A stretch of DNA of 64,000 nt, from the NCBI GenBank assembly GCA_963843945.1, contig CAWJMF010000002.1, positions 2,108,001-2,172,000 of the forward strand. Reading direction: 5' to 3'. Shown in pieces: positions 40,718 to 50,127 of this stretch (position 1 is the first letter of the stretch; each line of letters begins with the position of its first letter). Under the pieces are notes generated by a model. The model was not told the origin of the DNA. It was given only the letters and a program-made list of their open reading frames with translations, and did not search any database. The position numbers and the translations under genes are program-made. This DNA is from CAWJMF01 sp963843945 (GTDB taxonomy: Bacteria > Vulcanimicrobiota > Vulcanimicrobiia > Vulcanimicrobiales > Vulcanimicrobiaceae).

Positions 40718-41865
40718 CAGAGGCCCATCAGCCTCGCGATCACGAGCCGCTGCACTTCGTTCGTGCCCTCTCCGATTTCGTTGATCTTCTGATCGCGATA
40801 CATCCGCGAGACCGGATACTCGTCCATGAAGCCGTAGCCGCCGTGAATCTGGACGGCCTCGTTGACGACCCGCCGGGAGACTTCGCCCGAATAGAGCTTG
40901 GCTAAGCTCGCCGTCATCACGTAATCGCGCCCGTTGTCCTTTTCCCAGGCTGCCTTCAGGACCATGAGTTTGGCGTGCTCGATTTCGCACAGCATGTCCG
41001 CCAGCTTGAACTGGATGGCTTGGAACTTCGAGATGGCCTGGCCGAACTGTTGGCGCTCCTTGGCATAGCTGAGCGCTTCGTCGTACGCGCCGAGCGCGAG
41101 ACCCACCGAGAGCGCCGCGACCGAGATCCGCCCGCCGTCGAGAATCGTGAGAAACTGCTTGAGCCCCTTACCCCGCTCGCCCAGCAAATTCGCTTCGGGA
41201 ACGCGAGCGTCGTTGAAGGACAGCTCCCGCGTATCCGAAGCTTTCCAGCCCATCTTCCGGTACTTCTTGCTGCGGCTGAAGCCGGGTGCGTCCTGGGGCA
41301 CGATCAGATTCGAGATCTCGGGCCGCCCCCGCGCGTCGGTGCCCGTGATCACGGTGATCGTCGTTCCGCCCGTGATGTCCGTCCCGCTGTTGGTGATGAA
41401 GGCCTTCGTGCCGTTTACCACCCAGCTGCCGTCGCGCAGTTCGGCGCGCGTGCGCGTGCCGCCGGCGTCGCTGCCGGCCTGCGGCTCCGTCAGCCCGAAG
41501 CCCCACAGCATCTCGCCGCGGGCTAGCGGGACGAGGTAGCGCTGCTTCTGCTCTTCACTGCCGAACAAGAAGAACGGCATGGAGCCCAGCGAGACGTGCG
41601 CGGCCAGCGTGATCGCCGTCGAGGCGTCGGCACGGGCGATCTCGAGCACCGCCAGCGCGTAGCTGACGGTGTCGGCCCCGGAGCCCCCGTACTCTTCGGG
41701 AAACGGCAAACCCATGAGACCGAGTTCGGCCATCTTTTTGACGAGGTCGTACGGAAACTCGGCCTTGGCGTCGATCTCCTCGGCACGCGCACGCACTTCG
41801 TCGCGTGCGAACTCGTGGCAGAGCGCTTGGATCGCTTTCTGCTCGTCGCTGAGATCAAAATCCAT
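40717..41865 (-). CDS. Acyl-CoA dehydrogenase
   Basis: A 382-residue FAD enzyme of fatty-acid or branched-chain acyl-CoA oxidation. FAD/substrate motifs include WGFGLTEPQAGSDAGGTRT and the C-terminal catalytic region QIHGGYGFMDEYPVSRMYRD with INEIGEGTNEVQRL, where Glu of EGTNEVQ is the usual base. ATG 41865 (MDFDLSDEQ) is the typical start; ATG 41913 is possible. It is divergent from ftsE and overlaps the peroxiredoxin gene. Confidence 0.9.
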   Translation of the reverse strand: MDFDLSDEQKAIQALCHEFARDEVRARAEEIDAKAEFPYDLVKKMAELGLMGLPFPEEYGGSGADTVSYALAVLEIARADASTAITLAAHVSLGSMPFFLFGSEEQKQRYLVPLARGEMLWGFGLTEPQAGSDAGGTRTRAELRDGSWVVNGTKAFITNSGTDITGGTTITVITGTDARGRPEISNLIVPQDAPGFSRSKKYRKMGWKASDTRELSFNDARVPEANLLGERGKGLKQFLTILDGGRISVAALSVGLALGAYDEALSYAKERQQFGQAISKFQAIQFKLADMLCEIEHAKLMVLKAAWEKDNGRDYVMTASLAKLYSGEVSRRVVNEAVQIHGGYGFMDEYPVSRMYRDQKINEIGEGTNEVQRLVIARLMGL

Positions 41866-41956
41866 GTCAAAGGTATCCGTCCTCTCCGGCGCCGAAAACT
41901 CCTGTAATGTCATCGCTCGAGCGGTCTGGACTGCGTAGAGCCGATGGGTTTGTCGC

Positions 41957-42715
41957 ATGATCGCGTTGCGCGACGTAACCCTCGTGTATCCCAACGGGAC
42001 GCGCGCACTCGATGGGATCGAGCTCGATATCAAAAAGGGCAGTTTCGTCTTTCTGGTCGGCCATTCGGGGACCGGGAAGTCGAGCTTGCTTCGCTTGCTC
42101 TATCGCGAACAAGTTCCCACGCGCGGCGAAGTCACCGTCGACGGCGTCCGGGTCGACCGGCTGCGCCGTTCGCGCGTCGCGCACTTACGGCGCAGCGTTG
42201 GCGTCGTCTTCCAAGATTTCAAGCTGCTCGCGGACAAGACGGTTTGGGAAAACGTCGCGTTCGCGCTGCAGGTTACCGGGGCGCGCACGCGCGACGTGAT
42301 GCGTCAAGTTCCGCGCGTCTTAGACCTGGTCGGGCTCTCGCACAAAGCGCGCATGTTCCCGAGCGAATTATCGGGCGGCGAGCAGCAGCGGACCGCAATC
42401 GCGCGAGCGCTGGTCAACAACCCGAAGATTTTGCTCTGCGACGAACCGACCGGTAACCTCGATCCCGCCAACACGAACGACGTGATGGAACTTCTTCACC
42501 GCATCAACCTCAAGGGCACGACGGTCGTGATCGCGACCCACAACGCGCTTGTCGTCGACCGGATGCGCCGGCGCGTCATCCGGCTCGAAGACGGCCACAT
42601 CGTTGCCGACGAGGAACGCGGCTACTATCACGCGGCGAGCGGCAGCGCCGGCGCCGACGTGGCTCTCGCTCGGAGTCGCAATGGATTGGGGACGGCTACA
42701 GTTCTTCCTGGGTGA
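41957..42715 (+). CDS. ftsE: Cell-division ATP-binding protein FtsE
   Basis: A 252-residue ABC ATPase. Walker A GHSGTGKSS is at about 35-43, the signature LSGGEQQRTAIARAL near 140 and Walker B ILLCDEPTGNLDP near 160. With FtsX it forms the complex that couples the divisome to peptidoglycan cleavage. A 25-residue C-terminal extension overlaps the first 35 bp of ftsX. First gene of an ftsE-ftsX-envC-like run. Confidence 0.95.
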   Translation: MIALRDVTLVYPNGTRALDGIELDIKKGSFVFLVGHSGTGKSSLLRLLYREQVPTRGEVTVDGVRVDRLRRSRVAHLRRSVGVVFQDFKLLADKTVWENVAFALQVTGARTRDVMRQVPRVLDLVGLSHKARMFPSELSGGEQQRTAIARALVNNPKILLCDEPTGNLDPANTNDVMELLHRINLKGTTVVIATHNALVVDRMRRRVIRLEDGHIVADEERGYYHAASGSAGADVALARSRNGLGTATVLPG

Positions 42716-43562
42716 GATTCGCCGCAACTTTACGCGGAATCTCATCATGCAGCTGACCGCGATCGGTACCGTGACGGTGACGATCGTGCTGCTCGGCACG
42801 TTCCTCTTCACGCGCGAAGCGCTGGGGAAGATCGGCGACGACGTGCTGCACAAGATCGAGATCTCGGTCTTCCTTCGAGACGGCGCGAGCGCCGACGCCG
42901 CAAAGGCCCTCGCCGCCAAGATCGGCGCCGACCCGCGGGTGGCTTCGGTCGTCTACGTTTCCAAAGCCGAGGGCTTGCGCGAGATGCGCGAGCGCCTGCA
43001 AGGGCAAATCGACACCTCGCTGCTCACCCAGAACCCGTTGCCCGACGCACTGCGCGTCAAGGTGAAGCGCCCGCAAGACGTGCGCGCCGTCGCCGAGACG
43101 ATCCGCGCGCTGCCGGACGTGGCCAGCGTCGAATACGCACACGACGTCGTCGAACGCTTGCTGAGCATTTCGGAGGTCTTCGGCAGAATCGGGCTGGGAG
43201 TCGTCGCGCTCTTGCTCTTTACGGCGGCGATCATCATTTCCAACACGATCCGGCTAACCGTCTTCGCGCGGCGCCGCGAGATCGCAATCATGCGGCTCGT
43301 CGGCGCGTCGGGCACGTATATCCGTCTGCCGTTCATCGTCGAGGGACTGATCGACGGCCTCGCGGGCGCCGCACTCGCGGTGGGAATCCTCGAACTCGGG
43401 CGCGCGCAACTGATGCCCAAGCTGGCCGCCGCCCTGCCCTTCGTGCCGCTCTCGAGTACGACCGTCGAGCAATTTTGGCTGGCGGCGGTGCTGCTCGGAA
43501 CGGGCGCGCTCATCGGCGTCGCCGCGTCCTGGCTCTCCGTGGGACGGTACCTCCGCGCGTGA
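42681..43562 (+). CDS. ftsX: Cell-division protein FtsX
   Basis: A 293-residue membrane protein with one N-terminal and three C-terminal membrane segments and a large extracellular loop (about 55-165), the FtsX topology. ATG 42681 has CGGAG 5 nt upstream and lies inside the end of ftsE. The loop normally contacts an EnvC- or PcsB-type coiled-coil activator, and such a gene follows directly, overlapping by four bases. Confidence 0.93.
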   Translation: MDWGRLQFFLGEIRRNFTRNLIMQLTAIGTVTVTIVLLGTFLFTREALGKIGDDVLHKIEISVFLRDGASADAAKALAAKIGADPRVASVVYVSKAEGLREMRERLQGQIDTSLLTQNPLPDALRVKVKRPQDVRAVAETIRALPDVASVEYAHDVVERLLSISEVFGRIGLGVVALLLFTAAIIISNTIRLTVFARRREIAIMRLVGASGTYIRLPFIVEGLIDGLAGAALAVGILELGRAQLMPKLAAALPFVPLSSTTVEQFWLAAVLLGTGALIGVAASWLSVGRYLRA

Positions 43563-44800
43563 GACGCTTCGTCGCCGCGCTGGCGAGCGCAGCGTTTTTT
43601 AGCGCGGCGCTCTTTAGTGCGGCCTCCGGCGCGAGCAAGCACGAGGTCGCGACGATCGGCGACAAGATTCAGTCGCAGCAAGCCGAGATCGAAGCGACGC
43701 GCAAACGTCTCGAAGCCAAGCGCCGGCTCTTACAGTTCCAAGAACTGCGCGCCGGCGATCTGCATCGTCAGCTCCAAAACACGAACCACTCGATCGCGCA
43801 AGTCGGCGCGACCCTCGACGAGATTTCGAGTCAGGTCGGGCAGAACCGGCGCAACATGGGCTGGAACGAGTTGCAGCTCGAGGCCGCCCGCACGACGCTG
43901 GCCCGCCATACCGCAGCCCTCGAGCGCCGCCTGGTCGACGCCTACGAGCACGGCGACCTCGGCTACGTCAACGTCTTGCTTTCGGCCTCGTCGTTCACCG
44001 ACTTCGTCGAGCGCTGGGACGACATACGCTACCTGGTCGCGCAAAACGAAACGACCGTGCGCGAACGCAAGGCCGCGGAGGCTCGCGTGCTCGCCGCCGA
44101 AGCCGCGCTCGAGTCGGAGCGCGCCCAGCTGACGGACTCGCTACAGCGCGAACAGCAGACCCGCTATAAGCTCGCCGCCCTGGCCGACCAGCGCGCGCAA
44201 CTCGTGCAGCTGGCCGACCAGCAGCGCAGCAGCGTCGCGCACGAGGTGGCGCAACTCGAAGATCTCTCGGCCGCTCAAGAGGCTGCGCTCGAGGCGCTCA
44301 TCCGCGAACGCCAAGCGGCGGAAGCGGCGCGCCGGGCCGCCCAAAACGACGCGCGCCGCCGGGCCGCCCAACTCGCCGGGGTCGAGCTGCCGCCGCCGGT
44401 GAGCGACGGCGCTCCCAGCAGCTTCGGCTGGCCCGTCTCGGGGCCGATCACCTCGCCCTTCGGCATGCGCACCGACCCGCTCGGCCGCGGGTTCCGGATG
44501 CACACCGGCATCGACATCGGCGCCCCGATGGGTTCGACGATCACCGCCTCCGCCGGCGGCCGGATCATCTACGCCGGCTGGGAGGGCGGTTACGGCAACA
44601 CGATCATCATCGACCACGGCGGCGCCACCTCGACCCTCTACGCCCACCTCTCGGCGATCTTCATCTCGAACGGCCAGGACGTCCAGCGGGGTCAGGCGAT
44701 CGGCGCCGTCGGCTGTACCGGGAACTGCACCGGCCCCCACCTCCACTTCGAGATCCGGGTGAACGGCGTCCCGACCGATCCGACGGCCCGCCTGCGCTAG
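43559..44800 (+). CDS. EnvC-like coiled-coil M23 peptidase / murein hydrolase activator
   Basis: A 413-residue exported protein: signal peptide (about 1-25), long coiled coil (30-285) and a LytM/M23 domain (about 300-413). Zinc-ligand motifs HTGIDIG and HLHFE are present, so, unlike E. coli EnvC, it may be an active endopeptidase. It starts with GTG overlapping ftsX and is the expected FtsEX partner. A GC-rich hairpin follows the stop. Confidence 0.88.
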   Translation: MRRFVAALASAAFFSAALFSAASGASKHEVATIGDKIQSQQAEIEATRKRLEAKRRLLQFQELRAGDLHRQLQNTNHSIAQVGATLDEISSQVGQNRRNMGWNELQLEAARTTLARHTAALERRLVDAYEHGDLGYVNVLLSASSFTDFVERWDDIRYLVAQNETTVRERKAAEARVLAAEAALESERAQLTDSLQREQQTRYKLAALADQRAQLVQLADQQRSSVAHEVAQLEDLSAAQEAALEALIRERQAAEAARRAAQNDARRRAAQLAGVELPPPVSDGAPSSFGWPVSGPITSPFGMRTDPLGRGFRMHTGIDIGAPMGSTITASAGGRIIYAGWEGGYGNTIIIDHGGATSTLYAHLSAIFISNGQDVQRGQAIGAVGCTGNCTGPHLHFEIRVNGVPTDPTARLR

Positions 44801-44801
44801 G

Positions 44802-44821
44802 CCGCCCGGGAAGACGGGCGG
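44802..44821 (+). terminator. GC hairpin after the envC-like gene
   Basis: CCGCCCG (44802-44808) and CGGGCGG (44815-44821) form a perfect 7-bp stem with a 6-nt loop immediately after the stop. No T-run follows, so it is a weak terminator candidate. Confidence 0.45.
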
Positions 44822-44887
44822 GTGAGGCCCAGATGAAAACTCATCACACGGGAGCCCGTTCGCAGAACAAATGGAGCTTCCGTCGCG

Positions 44888-44893
44888 TACAAT
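44888..44893 (+). promoter_or_regulatory. Candidate leaderless -10 for the first S41 protease
   Basis: TACAAT at 44888-44893 ends 6 nt before the ATG at 44900; transcription would start at or beside the start codon. No clear -35 is seen (GAACAA at 44865-44870). Confidence 0.45.
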
Positions 44894-44899
44894 ACGGAA

Positions 44900-46369
44900 A
44901 TGACCAAACCGGGAGGCGAGCCTACCCCGCCCCAGAAGGACGACGCCTCCATGCCCCCTCGCGCGCTTCGCGCCCTGACTGCCGCGTTCGTCGTCGCGCT
45001 CGCCTCACTGGGGGGCGCGCTTTACCTGGCCCACGCGCGTTCCGGAGCGACGGCTGAAATCGTCGTCGAGCCCGGTTCCGGCGTCGCCAGCCTCGACGAC
45101 CTGCACGCGCTGCTGATGAACCCGCACGCCGCCGATCAGCGGATGCTCGATAACGCCTTTCGTCAAGTCGAAAAAGCGTTCTACAAGCCGGTCAACGCGC
45201 AGACCCTGCTCACCGGCGAACAGCGCGAACTCGTTTCGTACCTGCGGCACCATCGCATCGCCGATCCGGCGATCCCATTCAGCCTCGCGACCGGCGACGA
45301 GGCCCACGACGTGCAGTTGCTCAACCGCGACTTGCAGCTCGCGCAGTCGCAGTACGGGAAGGTCACCTCCGACACGGAGCTCACGCAGGCCGCCATTCGC
45401 GGCATGCTCAACTCGCTCGGCGACCCGTATACCACCTATCTTTCGTCGAGCGAAATCAACAGTTTGGAAGAGTCGCTCAAGGGCGGCGACTTCGGCGGCA
45501 TCGGCGTCTACATCGAGCAAGACCCGCGCTCGAAGGCGATCGTCGTCGCTCCCATCGAGGGAACCCCGGCCTACCGCGCCGGCGTGAAAGTCGGCGACGA
45601 GATCCTCGCCGTCGACGCCAAGCCGGTGATGGGCCTGAAACTCGACGAGGTCGAGCATCTGATCCGGGGACGAACCGGCACCGTCGTGCATCTGCTCGTC
45701 CGCGGTCACGCCGGCGGCAGCCCGTCGCGCAACGTCGCAATCACGCGCGACCACATCGTCGTGCCGTCGGTCCACGCCAAGATGGAAGACGGCTACGAGT
45801 ACGTGCGCTTGGCCGACTTCGGTCAAACCTCGTACGACGAAGTTCGTAAGGCGATGCTCGCCGGCAAGAACGCCGGTGCGAAGGGCTACATCCTCGATTT
45901 ACGCGACAACGGCGGCGGCCTGCTGGAAGCGGCGGTCGAGATTTCGAGCTTGTTCATCCCGCACGGCACGATCGTTTCGACGATCGATCGCTGGGGCGGC
46001 CGCGAGACCAAGACCGCGGACGACGACGCCATCGGCGCCGCTCCGCTCGTCGTCCTCGTCAACAAATATACCGCCAGCGCATCCGAGATCACGGCCGGTG
46101 CGATTCAAGACTACAAAGTGGGTACGTTACTCGGAACCAAAACGTACGGTAAGGGAGTGGTCCAGAGCATTTACAACCTCAGCGACGGCGGTGCCCTCAA
46201 AATTACCACCGCGCGTTACGTGACGCCGCTCGGCCGCGACATCCACCATAAAGGCATCCAACCCGACGTCTTCGTCGACCAATCCGTCGACGCCCCGATC
46301 ATCGATACGCCCAAAGACACTCAACTCGCGGCCGCCAAGAATTTTCTGCGCCGCAACGCTCGCAGGTAG
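44900..46369 (+). CDS. S41 carboxyl-terminal processing protease (CtpA-like), first copy
   Basis: A 489-residue exported or membrane-anchored protease with an N-terminal hydrophobic segment (about 25-45). A PDZ domain follows (GGIGVYIEQDPRSKAIVV to about residue 280) and then the S41 catalytic domain, with the nucleophile Ser in TASASEI and Lys in TKTYGKGVVQS. Such proteases trim periplasmic proteins, including cell-wall hydrolases, which fits the neighbouring envC-like gene. It is followed after 7 bp by a second S41 protease. Confidence 0.92.
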   Translation: MTKPGGEPTPPQKDDASMPPRALRALTAAFVVALASLGGALYLAHARSGATAEIVVEPGSGVASLDDLHALLMNPHAADQRMLDNAFRQVEKAFYKPVNAQTLLTGEQRELVSYLRHHRIADPAIPFSLATGDEAHDVQLLNRDLQLAQSQYGKVTSDTELTQAAIRGMLNSLGDPYTTYLSSSEINSLEESLKGGDFGGIGVYIEQDPRSKAIVVAPIEGTPAYRAGVKVGDEILAVDAKPVMGLKLDEVEHLIRGRTGTVVHLLVRGHAGGSPSRNVAITRDHIVVPSVHAKMEDGYEYVRLADFGQTSYDEVRKAMLAGKNAGAKGYILDLRDNGGGLLEAAVEISSLFIPHGTIVSTIDRWGGRETKTADDDAIGAAPLVVLVNKYTASASEITAGAIQDYKVGTLLGTKTYGKGVVQSIYNLSDGGALKITTARYVTPLGRDIHHKGIQPDVFVDQSVDAPIIDTPKDTQLAAAKNFLRRNARR

Positions 46370-46376
46370 AAGCACT

Positions 46377-47717
46377 ATGAAGCGCCTTTTCCCGGTTATT
46401 GCCGCGTCCGCCCTGATGGCGATGACGTTGCACGTCTCGTCGGCGACGGCGGCACCGGGGTTGTCGACCCTCGAAAGCGACGAGCTCGAAATGAGCTACT
46501 CGCTCGTGACGACCGAATTCTACAAGAAGGTCGATCCGCAGATTCTGCTCAACGGGGCGCGCGACGAGTTGATCGCCTATCTCAAAAAGAACGGCGTCGC
46601 TTCTCCCAACGTGCCGCAGCTCCACGCGGTCGACGATCCGGCGCTCAACGCGCGCGCGCTCGAACGCGAAGTGTCGAGCGTCGTCGGCACCTACGGCGGA
46701 AAACTCGGCAGCCGGGCGCTGACCTACGAGGCGATCTCGGGCGTTCTGGCCTCGGTCAAAGATAAGTACACGACGTTCCTAACTCCCAAAGAGTACGCCG
46801 CCCTCAACGAAGGCCTCGACGGCGGGAACTTCAGCGGCGTCGGCATTTCGATTCAAGTCGACGAGCAAAGCAAATTGCTGCGCGTCAACGACGTCATCGC
46901 CGGCGGGCCCGCCGAAAAGGCCGGCCTCCAGCCCGGCGACATCATCACCGAGATCGACGGGAAGTCGACCAAAGGTCTGACGACCGACGACGACGCCAAG
47001 CTTCTGCGCGGCAAAGAAGGCACGCTGGTCAAGCTTCAAATCGTTCGCTCGGGCACGGCAATCGCACCCGTCGACGTAACGCGTGCGGTAATCCATCAAC
47101 CCTCGGTCTACTCGCGGATGCTCGATAACGGGATCGGGTACGCGCGCTTGACCGTCTTCGGCTCGAACACGGCGCAAGAGCTGACGACCGCGCTGAACAA
47201 GCTCGAGGCCCAAGGGGCGAAGGCCTACATTCTCGACCTCCGCGACAACGGCGGCGGCTACCTCAACGCCGCAATCGACGTCAGCTCGAAGTTCATTCCC
47301 TCCGGCGCGATCGTTTCGGTCGAGGCCCGCGGCGGGAACGACACCGAGTACGACGCCGAGAACACGGCGATCCCGGCGAAGCCCTTGGCGGTCCTCGTCA
47401 ACCAATACACCGCCTCGGCCTCGGAGATCACCTCGGGCGCGATTCAGGACAACGGCGTCGGCGAGCTCGTGGGCGAGAAGACCTACGGCAAGGGGGTGGT
47501 CCAAACCATCCACCCGCTGCCCGATGGCTCGGCGGTCAAAATTACCAGTGCCCGCTACCTCACCCCCCACGGGCGCGACATCAACACGATTGGCATCACA
47601 CCGGATATCGTCACCGTCGAACCGAAGAACGCCCGGCTTGGTGACCCGTCGAACGACGCCCAGCTGCAGTCGGCGATCACCTATCTCCAAGGAAAACTCG
47701 CCCAGCTAGGAACTTGA
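46377..47717 (+). CDS. S41 carboxyl-terminal processing protease (CtpA-like), second copy
   Basis: A 446-residue paralogue of the preceding gene, with a signal peptide (about 22 residues), PDZ domain (GVGISIQVDEQSK) and S41 domain with catalytic Ser in TASASEI and Lys in EKTYGKGVVQT. The two proteins share domain order and blocks such as SARYLTPHGRDI but differ clearly elsewhere, indicating an older tandem duplication. Both keep the catalytic dyad. Confidence 0.92.
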   Translation: MKRLFPVIAASALMAMTLHVSSATAAPGLSTLESDELEMSYSLVTTEFYKKVDPQILLNGARDELIAYLKKNGVASPNVPQLHAVDDPALNARALEREVSSVVGTYGGKLGSRALTYEAISGVLASVKDKYTTFLTPKEYAALNEGLDGGNFSGVGISIQVDEQSKLLRVNDVIAGGPAEKAGLQPGDIITEIDGKSTKGLTTDDDAKLLRGKEGTLVKLQIVRSGTAIAPVDVTRAVIHQPSVYSRMLDNGIGYARLTVFGSNTAQELTTALNKLEAQGAKAYILDLRDNGGGYLNAAIDVSSKFIPSGAIVSVEARGGNDTEYDAENTAIPAKPLAVLVNQYTASASEITSGAIQDNGVGELVGEKTYGKGVVQTIHPLPDGSAVKITSARYLTPHGRDINTIGITPDIVTVEPKNARLGDPSNDAQLQSAITYLQGKLAQLGT

Positions 47718-47730
47718 GTATCTGCGCGGA

Positions 47731-48750
47731 GTGAAACGCAGCAAATCCGGGCTTCCTACGGCGCAACTCCTCGGTTGCGCCGTAGCCTTTCTTGGGCCGA
47801 TCGTAGGGTCGGCTCTACCTGCCGTCGCCGCCGACCCGCGCGACGCGGTCGCAGCCTGCGTGCGCAGCGCACCCCAGCGGGCGAACCCGGCGATCGTCGG
47901 CGCCTGCATGCGAACGAGCGGCTACGACCCGGACGGACCGAGCGGTCCGCAAGCGATGCAGTGCATCGTCGAGCGCTATCCGGGCGGCGATCTCGGGGAA
48001 TGCCTCAGCGAACTGACCCCGGCCGCCACGGCCAGCCCGCTGGCCCAAACCGCCGCCGCGCTCGCAACCGATGCGCGCGTCGCTCAAGCGCCGGGTGAAG
48101 CACCGACCGAGAATCCGCCGAACGGCTCGTTCAGTACGGCCGCTCCCACCGCGGCACCAACGCAGCCGCCGGTCGCGACGGCCGCGCCCACTCCGCTCCC
48201 GACGGAGAGTGAGGCGCCTCCGCCGCTGGTCGCCGGCAACCCCGCGCAGGGCGGCGACTTGGCGTGGTGGCCGCTCGGGGTGGCCTTCTTGATCGGGGCG
48301 CTCATGGCCGGGGCGATCACGTATTTCGCGATCCGGACGGAGCCCGAGCGCCCGGCCGAAGAGGGCGCCCTCAGCCTCGACGGCACGCTTCCATCGGGCG
48401 TGCACATCGCGACCCCGAACGATTTCAGCATCCACGCCTGCGACGCTCCGATCACGCTCTCGGCCAACGTCGTTCCGCCCGAGCGCGCGAACGATCTCGT
48501 CTGGACGATCGTGAGCCCGGAAAACCGCACCGTCGCGCAAGGCATCGGCGCGCAGTTCACGTTCACCGCGACGTTCACCGGCGTCTATCACGTCGTCGCG
48601 CGGTTGGATAAAGCCGCCGACGATCTCTTGCTTTTCATCTACAAGACGCCGTCCGGCGGAACGCGCTTGACCGATCTATTGCAAGCCGAGCTGCCGCCGT
48701 ATCCGCGCGAGCCGACGAGTTTCGTCTGGAACCGCTCGCGTACGCTGTGA
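47731..48750 (+). CDS. Uncharacterised secreted/membrane protein with Pro/Thr linker
   Basis: A 339-residue protein starting with GTG. It has an N-terminal signal-like segment, a four-cysteine domain (about 40-95: ACVRSAP, GACMRTSGY, MQCIVERYP, LGECLSEL), a Pro/Ala/Thr-rich linker (about 110-170), one membrane helix (about 182-202) and a C-terminal beta-sandwich-like domain (TLSANVVPPERANDLVWTIV). The cysteine domain faces outside if the signal is used. I do not recognise the family. It lies downstream of the S41 pair, probably co-transcribed. Confidence 0.65.
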   Translation: MKRSKSGLPTAQLLGCAVAFLGPIVGSALPAVAADPRDAVAACVRSAPQRANPAIVGACMRTSGYDPDGPSGPQAMQCIVERYPGGDLGECLSELTPAATASPLAQTAAALATDARVAQAPGEAPTENPPNGSFSTAAPTAAPTQPPVATAAPTPLPTESEAPPPLVAGNPAQGGDLAWWPLGVAFLIGALMAGAITYFAIRTEPERPAEEGALSLDGTLPSGVHIATPNDFSIHACDAPITLSANVVPPERANDLVWTIVSPENRTVAQGIGAQFTFTATFTGVYHVVARLDKAADDLLLFIYKTPSGGTRLTDLLQAELPPYPREPTSFVWNRSRTL

Positions 48751-48769
48751 GATAGAGGAGATCGTTTCG

Positions 48770-49456
48770 ATGGAGGCTGCCGAACTCGTCGAGTTGCTTA
48801 CGCATCTGCGCAACTCGGGCCGCGCCAGCGCATACGATGCGATCGCGTCCTTTGCCAAGGCACTGCGCGAGTTGCCGGCCGATTTCGCCGAACAGCTCCA
48901 GCGTGAGGCCGACGCGCGCGTTGCCTCCGGCGGCGCGCTCGGTCCACTGCCCAAACGCGACCTGCGCGGTTCCGACGCACGGGAAGTCGATCGGGACAAC
49001 GTCGTGCTGGTCCTCGAAGACGGCACCAATTCGACGTGTACGGCCACCCTGCGCGCCGATCTCGTCCACTTCGCGACGGGCGCCGCCGCAAAGCCGTTCG
49101 TCGACGACGTGACGCTCGAGGATACGATCGTCCTCGATCCGAGCCGCTTCGCACCCAAGAGCACGCGCGACCTCGGCGTATCCGCCAGCATCACGATCGT
49201 CTCGACCGCCAAGCGCGGCAGTTCCGGCACGTTCGACGAGCGCCACGACGGTACGATCGCGACCGAATTCAAACTGACCTGGAACGCGCGCGGCGATCGC
49301 CTCAAAGCAGCCGCCTTGCCCGACATGACGGCGCTCTCGGACGCTCCCGTTAGAGCCGCGCTGCCCGATCCGCCTAAGCGAATCCCGTTAGCGGACGTCC
49401 GGCCGGAGCCGATGCTCGAAGCGCCGAGGGATCCGCTCGAACTTCCACCACCCTAA
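48770..49456 (+). CDS. Uncharacterised protein
   Basis: A 228-residue soluble protein without signal or membrane segment. The N-terminal 55 residues are helical; the middle (about 75-170) is beta-rich, with a single Cys (STCTATL); the end is Pro-rich. AGGAG about 9 nt before the ATG supports the start. It follows the previous unknown gene by 19 bp and may work with it. No family recognised. Confidence 0.6.
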   Translation: MEAAELVELLTHLRNSGRASAYDAIASFAKALRELPADFAEQLQREADARVASGGALGPLPKRDLRGSDAREVDRDNVVLVLEDGTNSTCTATLRADLVHFATGAAAKPFVDDVTLEDTIVLDPSRFAPKSTRDLGVSASITIVSTAKRGSSGTFDERHDGTIATEFKLTWNARGDRLKAAALPDMTALSDAPVRAALPDPPKRIPLADVRPEPMLEAPRDPLELPPP

Positions 49457-49474
49457 GCCGTTCCAGCGGCTAGG

Positions 49475-50119
49475 TTACGACGGCGCCAGCGCAAGCGGTG
49501 CGCCGACGAGTTCTGCGAAGCGCGAGAAGGCCGTGAACGGAACGCGCTCGCGTTCCAGAAATTTTTCCAGGCGCCGGCCGCGCTTGGCGTAGACGTAGTC
49601 TGCTGCTAAGGCGGCATCGTAGTCGGAAAGGCCGTCGCCCACGTAGGTGGTGAACTCGCCGCGTTCGCGGGCGGCGCGCACGAGTGCAGCCTTGTCGGTG
49701 CCGTTCGCCAGCTCGTCGCGAAAGCGAATGTGCCACCCGGCCGGGTTGGGATCGAGCGCGTTGGCCACGACCCGGACGTGCCCGAGAGCGTGACGCTCGA
49801 GCGCGCGCCGGATGACCGGTTCGATCCCCGAGCTGACGACCGTCAGCGCGATGCCGCGCCGCTCGCAGTCCGCGACGAAATCCCCGAACGTCGGATCGAA
49901 GTGCACCGAACGGTCGAGGATCGCGCAGGCTTCGTCGAAGCCCGCGCGCACGAAACCGGCCTCTTCTTGCAACGCGTCGCGCAGCGAAAGCTCGCCGCGC
50001 TGCAAGCGTCCTTCGATGTCGTGCCACACGGCATCGCCGGCGAAGTGGCGGACGAGCACGTCGAACGTGTCGGCATCGGTGATCGTGCCGTCATAGTCGA
50101 CGAAGACCGCAGCCGCCAC
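49475..50119 (-). CDS. HAD-family phosphatase, MtnX/SerB-like
   Basis: A 214-residue HAD phosphatase. The nucleophile motif DYDGTITDAD is at residues 8-17, motif II is VVSSGI (about 94) and motif IV GDGLSDYDAALAAD (about 165). It is nearest to MtnX-like and phosphoserine-phosphatase-like enzymes; the substrate is not certain. It starts with GTG and lies 8 bp after the RNase E/G gene, in the same direction. Confidence 0.8.
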   Translation of the reverse strand: MAAAVFVDYDGTITDADTFDVLVRHFAGDAVWHDIEGRLQRGELSLRDALQEEAGFVRAGFDEACAILDRSVHFDPTFGDFVADCERRGIALTVVSSGIEPVIRRALERHALGHVRVVANALDPNPAGWHIRFRDELANGTDKAALVRAARERGEFTTYVGDGLSDYDAALAADYVYAKRGRRLEKFLERERVPFTAFSRFAELVGAPLALAPS

Positions 50120-50127
50120 GGCCTGCG

